Below, in pieces: positions 36,094-45,936 of a stretch of 64,000 nt of DNA; positions within the stretch are counted from its first letter, which is position 1, and each line of letters starts with the position of its first letter. The notes below the pieces were generated by a model. It was not told the DNA's origin and searched no databases. It was given only the letters and a program-made list of their open reading frames with translations. The stretch covers positions 1-64,000 of the forward strand of contig CAWIZE010000007.1 in NCBI GenBank assembly GCA_963840545.1. The letters run 5' to 3'. The DNA comes from JAKAWQ01 sp963840545 (lineage in GTDB: Bacteria; Pseudomonadota; Alphaproteobacteria; Acetobacterales; Acetobacteraceae). Made by a program: the position numbers and the translations under genes.

Positions 36094-36848
36094 CCGAGCT
36101 TGGCCCCGCCGTCATCCTCGTCCGCCCGCAGCTCGCGGAGAACATCGGTGCCGCCGCCCGCGCCATGGCCAATGGCGGGCTTTCCCGCCTCCGCCTGGTC
36201 AGCCCCCGCGACGGCTGGCCGCAGGAAAAATCTTACCGGACCGCCTCGGGGGCCGACCGCATCCTCGATGCGGCGGAAATTTTTTCCGACGTTGGCGCCG
36301 CCGTCGCCGATCTCCACCGCGTCTTCGCGACCTGCCCCCGCCCGCGCCACGTCATCAAGCCGGTGCTGACCGCCCGCGGGGCGGCGGCCGAGCTCCGCGC
36401 CGTCGCCGCCCGCGCGCTTCGCGCCGGCATCCTTTTCGGGCCCGAGCGCGCCGGCCTCGATGCCGAGGACATGGCCCGCGCCGACGCCCTGGTCCGCTAC
36501 CCGGTCAATCCCGACTTCGCCTCGCTCAACCTCGCCCAGGCGGTGATGGTCATGGCCTATGAGTGGCGGCTCGCCGCCGACCCCGGCCCGCTGCCCCGCC
36601 GCCTGATGACCAACGAGACCCGCATCGCCACCAAGGCCGAGCTCGAGAACTTCCTTCTCCACCTCCTCGCCGAGCTGGACGCCTCGGGCTTCCTCCGCAA
36701 CCGGCCCAAACGGCCCGGGATGGTGCGCAACATCCGCCACTTCTTCACCCGCGGCGAGGTGACGGCGCAGGAGCTGGCGACCCTGCACGGCATCGTCACC
36801 GAGCTTTCGCACGGCCGCCGCCGGCATGGCCGGGTAGAGCCGGTTTGA
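36090..36848 (+). CDS. trmJ: TrmJ-like tRNA 2'-O-methyltransferase (SPOUT)
   Basis: SpoU/TrmH-type RNA methyltransferase of 252 residues whose ATG overlaps the cysS stop. SPOUT motifs are in place: VILVRPQLAENIGAAARAMA (motif 1), GILFGPERAGL (motif 2) and LNLAQAVMVMAYEW (motif 3, SAM knot). The C-terminal helical extension HFFTRGEVTAQELATLHGI is typical of TrmJ. TrmJ methylates position 32 in tRNAs, and a place beside a tRNA synthetase fits. Confidence 0.85.
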
Positions 36849-36968
36849 CAAGGCTGGAGCCCCGGCCCTATAGCGCCCGCCCACTGCCGGGAATGTGGAC
36901 GGGGGAACGCCCCCGCGCCCGCCGCATGCGGCCTACCGGTCCAATCGCGCAAGAAAGGAGGGTGCTGG

Positions 36969-37583
36969 GTGACCAAGCGCCTCGAAAGCAAGTACAAGGT
37001 GAACCGCCGGCTCGGCGTCAATCTCTGGGGCCGGCCGAAATCGCCGATCGGCAAGCGGGATTACGGGCCCGGCCAGCATGGCCAGCGGCGCAAGAAACCG
37101 TCCGATTACGGCATCCAGCTGGCGGCCAAGCAGCGGCTCAAGTTCTATTACGGCAATATCGGCGAAAAGCAGTTCCACCACTATTATGAGGAAGCGGTCC
37201 GCCGCCGCGGCGACACGTCGGAAACCCTGATCGAGCTGCTCGAGCGCCGGCTCGACTGCGTGGTCTACCGCATGAAGTTCGCGATCACCCCCTTCGCCGC
37301 CCGCCAGTTCGTCTCCCACAACCATGTCCTGGTCAACGGCAAGCGGGTGAATATCCCGTCTTATCAATTGCGTGACGGCGATACGCTCGAAGTCCGGGAG
37401 AAGTCGAAGCAGCTCGCGGTGGTGCTCGACGCCGCCCAGAGCGCCGAGCGCGACGTGCCCGAATATCTCGAGGTCGACCATCGCGCGATGAAGGGCCGCT
37501 TCCTCCGCGGCCCCAAACCCGGCGACGTGCCCTATCCGGTGCAGATGGAACCGCACATGGTGGTCGAGTTCTACTCGCGGTAG
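36969..37583 (+). CDS. rpsD: 30S ribosomal protein S4
   Basis: Protein of 204 residues beginning TKRLESKYKVNRRLG after a GTG start at 36969, with AAGGAGG upstream. S4 features are present: GQHGQRRKKPSDYGIQL, the S4 RNA-binding domain (RRLDCVVYRMKFA, NHVLVNGKRVNIPSYQLRDG), and the C-terminal MVVEFYSR. The zinc-binding cysteines of some S4 proteins are absent (C-minus form), as usual in alphaproteobacteria. It stands alone, not in the alpha operon, also common in this class. Confidence 0.96.
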   Translation: MTKRLESKYKVNRRLGVNLWGRPKSPIGKRDYGPGQHGQRRKKPSDYGIQLAAKQRLKFYYGNIGEKQFHHYYEEAVRRRGDTSETLIELLERRLDCVVYRMKFAITPFAARQFVSHNHVLVNGKRVNIPSYQLRDGDTLEVREKSKQLAVVLDAAQSAERDVPEYLEVDHRAMKGRFLRGPKPGDVPYPVQMEPHMVVEFYSR

Positions 37584-37589
37584 GCCACC

Positions 37590-38585
37590 ATGCCTTCGGA
37601 CGGAAGCATCTCGGGCGATCTGGCGGGGGCGATCGGCAACACGCCGCTCGTCCGCCTGCGCCGTGCGTCCGAGGCGACCGGCTGCACGATCCTCGCCAAG
37701 GCCGAGTTCATGAACCCCGGCGGGTCGATCAAGGACCGCGCCGCGCTCGCCATCATCCTCGATGCCGAGCGGCGCGGCGTGCTCGAGCCGGGCGGGACGG
37801 TGGTCGAGGGGACGGCCGGCAACACCGGCATCGGCCTCACGCTCGTCGGCAATGCGCGCGGCTACCGCACCGTGATCGTGATGCCGGAGACGCAAAGCCG
37901 GGAAAAGATCGATTTCCTGCGCATGATCGGTGCCGATCTCCGCCTGATCCCGGCGAAGCCCTATCGCGATCCCGGCAATTACGTGCATGTCTCGCGCCGC
38001 CTCGCCGAGGAGAGCGGCGCCGTCTGGGCCAACCAGTTCGACAACCTCGCCAACCGCGACGGCCATCGCGCCACCACCGGGCACGAGATCTGGGAGCAGA
38101 CCGCGGGCGCCATCGACGCCTTCACCTGCGCCTGCGGCACCGGCGGCACGCTCGCCGGCGTCGCCTTCGCGCTCAAGGAGAAAAAACCCGCGGTGCGCGT
38201 CGTGCTCGCCGATTGCGACGGGAGCGGGCTCTATGGCTGGGTGAAATCGAACGACCTCAGCATCTCGGGAAGCTCGATCACCGAGGGGATCGGCCAGTCG
38301 CGCGTGCCGGCCAATCTCGCGGGCGCGCCGATCGACGATGCGGTGCGCATCCCTGATGCCGAGGCGCTCGATCAGGTGTTCGACCTGCTGATCCATGAGG
38401 GGCTCTCGATCGGCGGCTCCTCGGGCATCAATGTCGCCGCCGCGATCCGCGTCGCGCGCACGCTCGGGCCCGGGCACATGATCGTCACCATCCTCGCCGA
38501 CGGCGGCGGGCGCTATCAGTCGAAGCTTTTCAACCCGGAATTCCTGCGCGGGAAGAACCTGCCCGTGCCGTCCTGGCTCGCCTGA
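37590..38585 (+). CDS. cysK: Cysteine synthase A (PLP-dependent O-acetylserine sulfhydrylase)
   Basis: PLP fold-type II enzyme of 331 residues, starting 7 bp after rpsD. IGNTPLVRL opens the fold, the PLP lysine is in NPGGSIKDRAA, EGTAGNTGIG binds the substrate carboxylate, and CGTGGTLAGV is the phosphate cup. The final domain has GLSIGGSSGINVAAA. It makes cysteine from O-acetylserine and sulfide. The 3' end overlaps the convergent sterol-desaturase gene by 56 bp. Confidence 0.88.
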   Translation: MPSDGSISGDLAGAIGNTPLVRLRRASEATGCTILAKAEFMNPGGSIKDRAALAIILDAERRGVLEPGGTVVEGTAGNTGIGLTLVGNARGYRTVIVMPETQSREKIDFLRMIGADLRLIPAKPYRDPGNYVHVSRRLAEESGAVWANQFDNLANRDGHRATTGHEIWEQTAGAIDAFTCACGTGGTLAGVAFALKEKKPAVRVVLADCDGSGLYGWVKSNDLSISGSSITEGIGQSRVPANLAGAPIDDAVRIPDAEALDQVFDLLIHEGLSIGGSSGINVAAAIRVARTLGPGHMIVTILADGGGRYQSKLFNPEFLRGKNLPVPSWLA

Positions 38586-39501
38586 ATCGGGCGGCGAACG
38601 CGCGAAGCCCCGCGGATTGCTGGGCGAAATAGCTCCCCGAGGCCAGCGCCTCAGGCGCCTCGGGGTCGCCGGTCGGCACGAAATCCCGGGAAAAATCCGC
38701 GGTGCCGAAGATCATGTCCCACCACGGCAGCACCGCGCCGTAATTGCAGCTTTGCTGGCCGGCGGCGAGCACGCCGTGATGGGCGCGGTGAAAGCGCGGC
38801 GAGATCAGCAGCCGATCGCCGAGCCAGCCGAACGAGACGCGGGCATTCGCGTGGCTGAGGCTCTCGACGAAGCGGAGCAGCAGCACGAGGAGCGGGAACT
38901 GGAAGGGCGAGATGCCGATCGCGAGCGCGATCAGCCCGAACCAGAGCGCGGAGATGAAATCGTCGAGCAGGTGATTGCGATCGTCCGACCAGAAGGTCAT
39001 CTGGCGCTGCGCATGATGCAGCGCATGCAGCGCGTACCAGGACGGGATGATGTGCGAGAGCCTGTGCCGCCAGTAATCCGCGAAATCGAGGATCACCGCA
39101 TAGACGAAGAAAGTGATCACGGGGTGGCCGAGAAGGGCTGGGATCAGAAGCTCGAGGTCGGGCGGAATCCAGCCGCGATCGACGATAAATCCGTTCACCC
39201 ACACCTGCGCCTGGTAGAATCCGACGAAGGTGACGAGCGGCAGCAGCCCGACGCGGGCGATCAGCGTATAGGCCATGTCGGTCAGCACCACGCGCCGGTT
39301 CGCCCAGCGTTCCACCGGCCGCCAGGCCTCGAGCGGCATGCACACGGCCCAGGTCGCCAGCACCTGGAAGAAGCCGTAAACGGCGAACAGGCTCCAGCCG
39401 AAGGCGATGTCCTCCCACTGCATCCAGCCGAGCCGGTAGAGCAGGGGAATGACGACCGCGCCCTGCAGCCGCCCGGCCAGCGCCATGAAGGGGTCGATCA
39501 C
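38530..39501 (-). CDS. Sterol desaturase / fatty-acid hydroxylase family membrane protein
   Basis: Membrane di-iron oxygenase of 323 residues. The histidine clusters of the family are visible: DYWRHRLSH, LHALHHAQRQM, and RFHRAHHGV, with several hydrophobic spans between. GTG 39501 overlaps the stop of the beta-propeller gene (GTGA), so the two are coupled. The family hydroxylates or desaturates lipids; the substrate cannot be told. The C-terminus (FRRARTARAGSSR) is read opposite the end of cysK. Confidence 0.85.
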   Translation of the reverse strand: MIDPFMALAGRLQGAVVIPLLYRLGWMQWEDIAFGWSLFAVYGFFQVLATWAVCMPLEAWRPVERWANRRVVLTDMAYTLIARVGLLPLVTFVGFYQAQVWVNGFIVDRGWIPPDLELLIPALLGHPVITFFVYAVILDFADYWRHRLSHIIPSWYALHALHHAQRQMTFWSDDRNHLLDDFISALWFGLIALAIGISPFQFPLLVLLLRFVESLSHANARVSFGWLGDRLLISPRFHRAHHGVLAAGQQSCNYGAVLPWWDMIFGTADFSRDFVPTGDPEAPEALASGSYFAQQSAGLRAFAARFRRARTARAGSSRAGIPG

Positions 39502-40562
39502 AGCGAGGCGAACCCGAGGCCGTCGCGGCCTTGCTGGGCGAGCACGGTGAGCATCGGCGAGAGGAAGACGCCGTGCGGCGAGCGGCCGACCGCGATGAGG
39601 TCGAACGCACCGTTCGCCGGGTCCATCACCGCGACGCTGTCGCGCCAGCGGCGCGAGATCCAGAGCTTTCCGTCCGGGGCGAAGGCGATGCAGTCCGGCC
39701 CGCCGGCGAGCGTGTAGCGGGCGAGCGGGCGAAGGGTGGTGCCGTCGAGCGCATCGAGCGTCCCGGCGACGCGGTTGCCGACATAGATCAGCCGCCGGTC
39801 AGGCGAGATCTGGATGATGTGGGCGCCCTGGCCGGTATGGATATGGCCGGCCACCGCGCCGTCGGTCGGATCGACGACCGCCACGTCGTTGCCGTTCATC
39901 AGCGCCACCAGCAGCCTGTCGCGGTGCCAGATGATGCCCGCCGGCACCGGGCCGACGCGCGCGCGCCAGGCGACCACGTTCCGCGTGAGGTCGATCGCCA
40001 CGACGCTGTCGGAGCCCTGGAGGGTCGAATAGACCATCGAGGAATCGGGCGCGTAGGTGAGGTGGCTCGGCATCGAGGGTTCATGGAAGCGGTGGATGAG
40101 CGCCAGCGTCGTTGCGTCATAGACATCGACATGGTCGAGCCGGAGCGCGTTGACGGTGAGCCGCGTGCCGTCGGGGCTGACCCAGAGCTGGTAGGGATCG
40201 GCCAGGACCCGGTGGCCGAGCGGCGTGCCGGTCGTGGGGTCGAGCGCGAAGAGGGCGTTGCCCCCGGCATCGCCGACCCAGAGCTCGGAGCCGTCGGGCG
40301 AGAGCGTCCAGTGGTGCGGCTCGCGCAGCACCGGCACCTCGCGGATCGGGCGGTGGCTCGCCATGTCGACGACGCTGATCGAGGCGCCCGCCGAGTTCAT
40401 GACGATGGCGATGCCGCCTTCCGGCGGGGCGGCGTTCGCGGCCGCCGCCGCGCCAGCGCGCCCGGCGGCGATCCCCGCGGCCGCCAGCGCGCCGCCGCCG
40501 AGGATCGCCCGGCGGCCGAGCCTCGGCCGGTCGATGATGGGGATGTCGCTGTGCATTGCCAT
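39498..40562 (-). CDS. Tat-exported YVTN-type beta-propeller protein
   Basis: Protein of 354 residues from ATG 40562 (or ATG 40556). A twin-arginine signal (RRAILGGGALAAAGIAAG) leads into a seven-bladed propeller of the YNCE/YVTN type, with repeated blades such as LSPDGSELWVGDAGGNALFA, VSPDGTRLTVNALRLDHVDV and FAPDGKLWISRRWRDSVAV. Such propellers bind partner proteins or act as periplasmic dehydrogenase-like scaffolds. Coupling with the sterol-desaturase-like gene suggests a joint role in a lipid modification (inference). Confidence 0.82.
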   Translation of the reverse strand: MAMHSDIPIIDRPRLGRRAILGGGALAAAGIAAGRAGAAAAANAAPPEGGIAIVMNSAGASISVVDMASHRPIREVPVLREPHHWTLSPDGSELWVGDAGGNALFALDPTTGTPLGHRVLADPYQLWVSPDGTRLTVNALRLDHVDVYDATTLALIHRFHEPSMPSHLTYAPDSSMVYSTLQGSDSVVAIDLTRNVVAWRARVGPVPAGIIWHRDRLLVALMNGNDVAVVDPTDGAVAGHIHTGQGAHIIQISPDRRLIYVGNRVAGTLDALDGTTLRPLARYTLAGGPDCIAFAPDGKLWISRRWRDSVAVMDPANGAFDLIAVGRSPHGVFLSPMLTVLAQQGRDGLGFASL

Positions 40563-40724
40563 CGGACCGCAACCTGCGAGCGCACAATAGCAACAGCGCG
40601 CAAGTGATGGAAACGCGGAAGCGTGCGCTGGGCCATGCCCGCCGTGGGCCTTGAATCCGCCCCGCCCGCGTGCCATGCGCCCCTGGTGCATTGCGCGTGA
40701 AGCGTTGCGGAGGAGACGAGAGGC

Positions 40725-41135
40725 ATGGTCGAGAATGTAAGCCCCGGGGCAGCCTGGCAGGCGCTGACCGAGGACCCGGACGCCGTGCTCTGCGACGTCC
40801 GCACCGAGCCGGAATGGACGTTCGTCGGCGTGCCCGACCTCCAGCCCGTCGGCAAGGAGGCGGTGCTGATCCCCTGGCAGGTCTTTCCGGCGATGCAGCT
40901 CAACGCTTCGTTCGTGGACGCGCTCCGCGAGGCCGGCATCGGCCCCGGCCAGCGCGTGTTCTTCCTCTGCCGCAGCGGCGGGCGGAGCCTGGCGGCCGCC
41001 CGTGCCGCCGAGGCGGCGGGCTACGCCCACGCGTTCAATGTCGCCGGCGGCTTCGAGGGCCCGGTGGACGCGGAGGGCCATCGCGGCGGCGAGGCCGGAT
41101 GGAAGGCGGACGGGCTGCCCTGGCGGCAAGGCTAG
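40725..41135 (+). CDS. Rhodanese-domain sulfurtransferase
   Basis: Single-domain rhodanese of 136 residues with a ribosome site GGAGACGAGAGGC. The fold markers are LCDVRTEPEWTFVGVPDL and the active loop FLCRSGGRS, with the persulfide-carrying Cys at residue 82. The six-residue loop size indicates a sulfur rather than arsenate or phosphate substrate. It stands alone between convergent or divergent neighbours, so partners are unknown. Confidence 0.87.
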   Translation: MVENVSPGAAWQALTEDPDAVLCDVRTEPEWTFVGVPDLQPVGKEAVLIPWQVFPAMQLNASFVDALREAGIGPGQRVFFLCRSGGRSLAAARAAEAAGYAHAFNVAGGFEGPVDAEGHRGGEAGWKADGLPWRQG

Positions 41136-41194
41136 GGCTCGCTGGAGGGCAGGGGCTTTGCCCCTGCACCCCACTGGGGCCCAAGGGTCCAAGC

Positions 41195-41280
41195 ATGGGG
41201 GGTCCAGGGGCCCAGCCCTTTTCTTGACTCTTTTTGTGCCGCGCAGCGCTTACGGGGTCCAGGGGCCCAGCCCCTGGTAA
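41195..41280. repeat. Direct repeat GGGGTCCAGGGGCCCAGCCC
   Basis: The 20-base motif appears at about 41199 and again at 41254, separated by an AT-richer spacer (CTTTTCTTGACTCTTTTTG). Each copy is nearly palindromic around GGGGCCC. The right copy supplies the last codons and stop of the DUF2272 gene, so it may be a dispersed element that also acts as a terminator. Confidence 0.6.
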
Positions 41281-42067
41281 AGGACGTGGACAACCACGAA
41301 CCAGGGATAGCGCGGATCGACCACGTGCCCGTCCGGGGTGGCGAGCCTGCCGTCCTCTGTCGTCGGCACGTGCTTCATCGTCACCGCATCGTCCACATTG
41401 CCCCCGATCACCGTCAGCAGCTCGGGCGCTGCCGCGGTCACGAGGTCGCAATGGCCGGCGAAGAACGGCACCGGGAGGTCGCGGTAGCGCAGCGTGCGGT
41501 CGCGGCCGGTGCCGAAGCAGATGAGGTCGCCGGTTTCGGGCGCATCGTCCTCGACGCGCTCGGCCCGCACCGCGTAAGCCGGATGCGCCGATCGGTCGGC
41601 GTGCCAGCCGGCATCGACATAGAAGGCGTGGTCCGGGGCATAGGGGAATGCCGGACCGGCGCCGGCCTCGCGCATGACGTAGGAGATGAACGCGGCCGAC
41701 CAGGCGTAGTCGCCGTCCTTGCCGGCGGGAAAGATCCGACCCTCGGCATCGTGCTTGCCGGTCCAGCGCGAGAAGCGCGTGCCGGCATTCATCCCGATCC
41801 ACCAATATTCGCCGACCCGCTCCCAAAGCCCCGGCCAGCGCTCGGGCTTCTGCCAGGGCAGGGGCGGCGGGCGGCTGCCGGGCGCGGAATCGTCGACCCG
41901 GCTGCCGAAGAGCCGCCACTCGTCCATCGCGATCGCGATTGCGTCGGTGCGCGAGAAGGGCTCGTAGGGCTTGCGCGCGAAGGGCGGCACGTGGGCGTCC
42001 GGCGCCGCGCAGCCGGCCAGAGAAGCGCCAAGGGCCGCGACCGCGAGCGGCGGGAGCAAGCGGCCCA

Positions 42068-42068
<1 letters not shown>
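41250..42068 (-). CDS. DUF2272 lipoprotein
   Basis: Protein of 272 residues from ATG 42068, which shares one base with the mtnA stop (TGATG). The lipobox LAGC (Cys near residue 19) predicts a lipoprotein. The DUF2272 domain shows EYWWIGMNAGTRFSRWTGKH, WSAAFISYVMREAGAG and GHCDLVTAAAPELLTVIGGN. The family may be related to NlpC/P60-like hydrolases (CHAP-like Ser/His pattern), but this is not proven. The last seven residues are encoded by the 20-bp repeat element. Confidence 0.8.
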
Positions 42069-43156
<1,088 letters not shown>

Positions 43157-43301
43157 GCCTCATCCTCCTCTCACCCGACCGGCCGGCATGACCGCCATCC
43201 ACCATAAAACGCTCCGCCGGCGCGTCGATCCGAGGTTGCGTTGCGGAACGGGTAGGCTAACGTCTGCGGCCAGGGAAAAGGCTTCGCAAAGGAGAACTCT
43301 C

Positions 43302-44888
43302 ATGCGCATGGGTGGCGTCGTTCTGGCCGGCCTCCTGCTGGCATCGGCCGCGTCCGGCCCGGCGGAGGCGGCGGTCTTCAAATGGGCCAACAACGGCGAT
43401 GCCGGGGCGCTTGACCCCGACACCCGCAACGAGACCGTCCAGCTCTCCTTCCTCAGCAACATCTACGAGCCGCTGGTGCGGTTCGACCCGCACATGAAGC
43501 TCGAGGGGGCGCTGGCGACGAGCTGGAAGATGGTCTCGCCGACGACCTGGGAATTCCAGTTGCGCCCGGGCGTGAAGTTCAGCGACGGGACGCCCTTCAC
43601 CGCCGATGACGTGGTGTTCTCGGCCCAGAGAATCGAGGAGAAGTCCTCCAATCTCGCCGGCGTCCTCGGCGAGGTGACGGGCGTCAACAAGACCGGCCCG
43701 CTGACGGTGCAGTTCACCACCAAGCGGCCCGATCCGATCCTGCCGTACGAGATGGTCGATTTCTTCATCATGTCCAAGCAGTGGTGCGAGAAGAACAACG
43801 CGACCGTGCCGGTGGTGCTGAACGGCAAGCAGTCGAACTACGCGATCCTGCACGCCATGGGCACCGGCCCCTACGAGGTGGTCTCGCGCGAGCCGGACCG
43901 GCTCACCGTCCTGCAGTCGAACCCCAACTGGTGGGGCAAGCCGACCGGCAACGTGACCCGGGTCGAGTTCTATGTCATCGCCAATGACGCGACGCGCGTC
44001 GCCGCCCTGCTCTCCGGCCAGGTGGACATGCTCTACGACACGCCGCCGCAGGATGCGGCGCGGATCGCGCACACCTCCGGGTTCCATCTGATCGCCGGGC
44101 CGGAGCTGCGCACGATCTATCTCGGCATGGACCAGTACCGGCCGCAGCTCCTCGAATCGAGCGTCAAGGGCAAGAACCCGTTCAAGGATATCCGCGTCCG
44201 CGAGGCCTTCGCGCTGGCGATCGACGAGAACGCGATCGCCCAGCACATCATGCTCGGCTTCGCCCATCCCACCTGGATGATGTGGGGCCCGGGCGTCAAC
44301 GGCTATGACCCCAAGGTCGACCAGCGCCCGGCCGTCGATCTGCCGAAGGCGCGCGCGCTGCTCGCCGCGGCCGGTTATCCGAACGGGTTCGAGGTGGGCA
44401 TGGACTGCCCGAACGACCGTTACGTGAACGATGCCGAGATCTGCACCGCCGTCGTCTCGATGCTGGCGAAGATCGGGATCAAGGTCGATCTGCTGGCCCA
44501 GGAGAAGGCCAAGTTCTTCGCCAAGATCAACCCGCCGTCCTACGACACCAGCTTCTACCTGCTCGGCTGGACGCCGGCGACGACGGATGCCGAGAACTCG
44601 ATCTACAACCTCGTCGCGTCGCGCGCGGGCGATCGCGGCCAGTTCAACAACGGCGACTACTCCAACCCGAAGGTCGACGCGCTGGACCAGCAGATCCAGG
44701 TCGAGACGGACCAGGCGAAGCGCGACGCGATGATCGACCAGGTGGCCGAGCTCGTGCAGCAGGACTGGGGCTATATCCCGCTGCACCAGCAGGTCATCAT
44801 CTATTCGGCGCGGAACGGCGTTCAGCTGACGCAGACGCCGGACAATTTCTTCCAGCTGCGCTGGGTCAGCGTCCAGCCCCCGCATTAA
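43302..44888 (+). CDS. Peptide/nickel-type ABC transporter substrate-binding protein
   Basis: SBP_bac_5 protein of 528 residues from ATG 43302 (AAAGGAGAA upstream). The signal peptide ends at AEA (about residue 24). Family pieces are YEPLVRFDPHMKLEGALATS, VKFSDGTPFTADDVVFS, MGTGPYEVVSREP and FPKDIRVREAFALAIDEN-like text (here FKDIRVREAFALAID). Its permease and ATPase genes are not adjacent, so it is an orphan binding protein or part of a distant system. It diverges from mtnA across a 145-bp gap. Confidence 0.88.
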   Translation: MRMGGVVLAGLLLASAASGPAEAAVFKWANNGDAGALDPDTRNETVQLSFLSNIYEPLVRFDPHMKLEGALATSWKMVSPTTWEFQLRPGVKFSDGTPFTADDVVFSAQRIEEKSSNLAGVLGEVTGVNKTGPLTVQFTTKRPDPILPYEMVDFFIMSKQWCEKNNATVPVVLNGKQSNYAILHAMGTGPYEVVSREPDRLTVLQSNPNWWGKPTGNVTRVEFYVIANDATRVAALLSGQVDMLYDTPPQDAARIAHTSGFHLIAGPELRTIYLGMDQYRPQLLESSVKGKNPFKDIRVREAFALAIDENAIAQHIMLGFAHPTWMMWGPGVNGYDPKVDQRPAVDLPKARALLAAAGYPNGFEVGMDCPNDRYVNDAEICTAVVSMLAKIGIKVDLLAQEKAKFFAKINPPSYDTSFYLLGWTPATTDAENSIYNLVASRAGDRGQFNNGDYSNPKVDALDQQIQVETDQAKRDAMIDQVAELVQQDWGYIPLHQQVIIYSARNGVQLTQTPDNFFQLRWVSVQPPH

Positions 44889-44970
44889 CCCGGCCTGTCC
44901 GCGAAACGGAGCGCGGCCCGCGGATGAATTTGCCATGACAAGGCCGGGGAGGCGGGACTAGGTTTTCCGC

Positions 44971-45651
44971 ATGAACGTCCTTGCCCCTCCCAAGGCGCGG
45001 CTCGTGGTCGAGGTGGTGCACGACCTCGTCTGCCCGTGGTGCTTCCTCGGCGTCCGCCGGCTGGTCACCACGCTCCGCCGCCGGCCGGACCTCGTCTGCG
45101 ACATCGTCTGGCGGCCGTTCCTCCTCAATCCGGACATGCCGCGCGCCGGCATGACGCGCTACGACTACGTGATCCGCAAGTTCGGCGGCGAGGAGCGGGC
45201 GCGGCGGCTCTATGCCTCCATCACCGAGATCGGCCGCGGCGAGGGAATCGGCTTCCGCTTCGAGCGCATCCGGCGCGCCCCGAGCAGCGTGGATGCACAC
45301 CGGCTGGTGCGGCTCGCCGAGCGCTCCGGCCGCGGCGCGGCGGCGGTCGAGGCGCTCTTCTATGCCTATTTCGCCGACGGCAAGGATATCGGCGACATCG
45401 CCGTGCTCGCCGCCATCGCCGAGGGCGTCGGGCTTGCCCCCGCCGCCGCGCGCTCGTTCCTCCTCAGCGACATCGAGACCGAGGCGGTGCACGCCGACAA
45501 TCTCCGTGCCCATCGGCTGGGCATCAACGGCGTGCCCTGCTTCGTCGTCGCCGGAACCTACGCGATCGCGGGGGCGCAGGAGCCGGAAGTGATCGAGCGC
45601 CTGCTCGATGTCGCCGCCGTGGAGGCTGCCGAGGTCGGCGTCCTCGGCTGA
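44971..45651 (+). CDS. FrnE-like DsbA family oxidoreductase
   Basis: Thioredoxin-fold protein of 226 residues without a signal peptide, so cytoplasmic. The active site is CPWC (residues 21-24) in VVHDLVCPWCFLGV, and the cis-proline loop is NGVPCFVV. The helical insert between them matches the FrnE/2-hydroxychromene-2-carboxylate isomerase group. FrnE proteins act as disulfide isomerases in oxidative stress in some bacteria; the exact role here is unknown. Confidence 0.85.
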   Translation: MNVLAPPKARLVVEVVHDLVCPWCFLGVRRLVTTLRRRPDLVCDIVWRPFLLNPDMPRAGMTRYDYVIRKFGGEERARRLYASITEIGRGEGIGFRFERIRRAPSSVDAHRLVRLAERSGRGAAAVEALFYAYFADGKDIGDIAVLAAIAEGVGLAPAAARSFLLSDIETEAVHADNLRAHRLGINGVPCFVVAGTYAIAGAQEPEVIERLLDVAAVEAAEVGVLG

Positions 45652-45936
45652 CGGCCCCGGCCGCGCGACATTCCGCGGCGGTCCGGCAATGTTTCCGCGG
45701 GGCCGGCGCGCCTGCCGGTCACCATCGTTCCCCGGGCGCTTCGGGGAGTTTTTCGAGCGCGTGACGTGCCGACGCAGGCCTGGCCTGCCATACAAAAGGG
45801 CCGGAAGCCGCCAATCGGGGGGAGTGTCGGATCAACCCATGCGACGCGCCGCGGCGCGACGATGGCTGCGGTCGAGGGCTCCTCTTTGACGTGCATCTCT
45901 CCGGCCGAACACGGATCGCGGCATGGGGGAACGGAG
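45652..45936. other. Intergenic region before the orphan sugar-binding protein
   Basis: About 285 bases without a convincing gene. The last part carries GGGGGAACGGAG, the ribosome site of the next gene. Confidence 0.4.
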
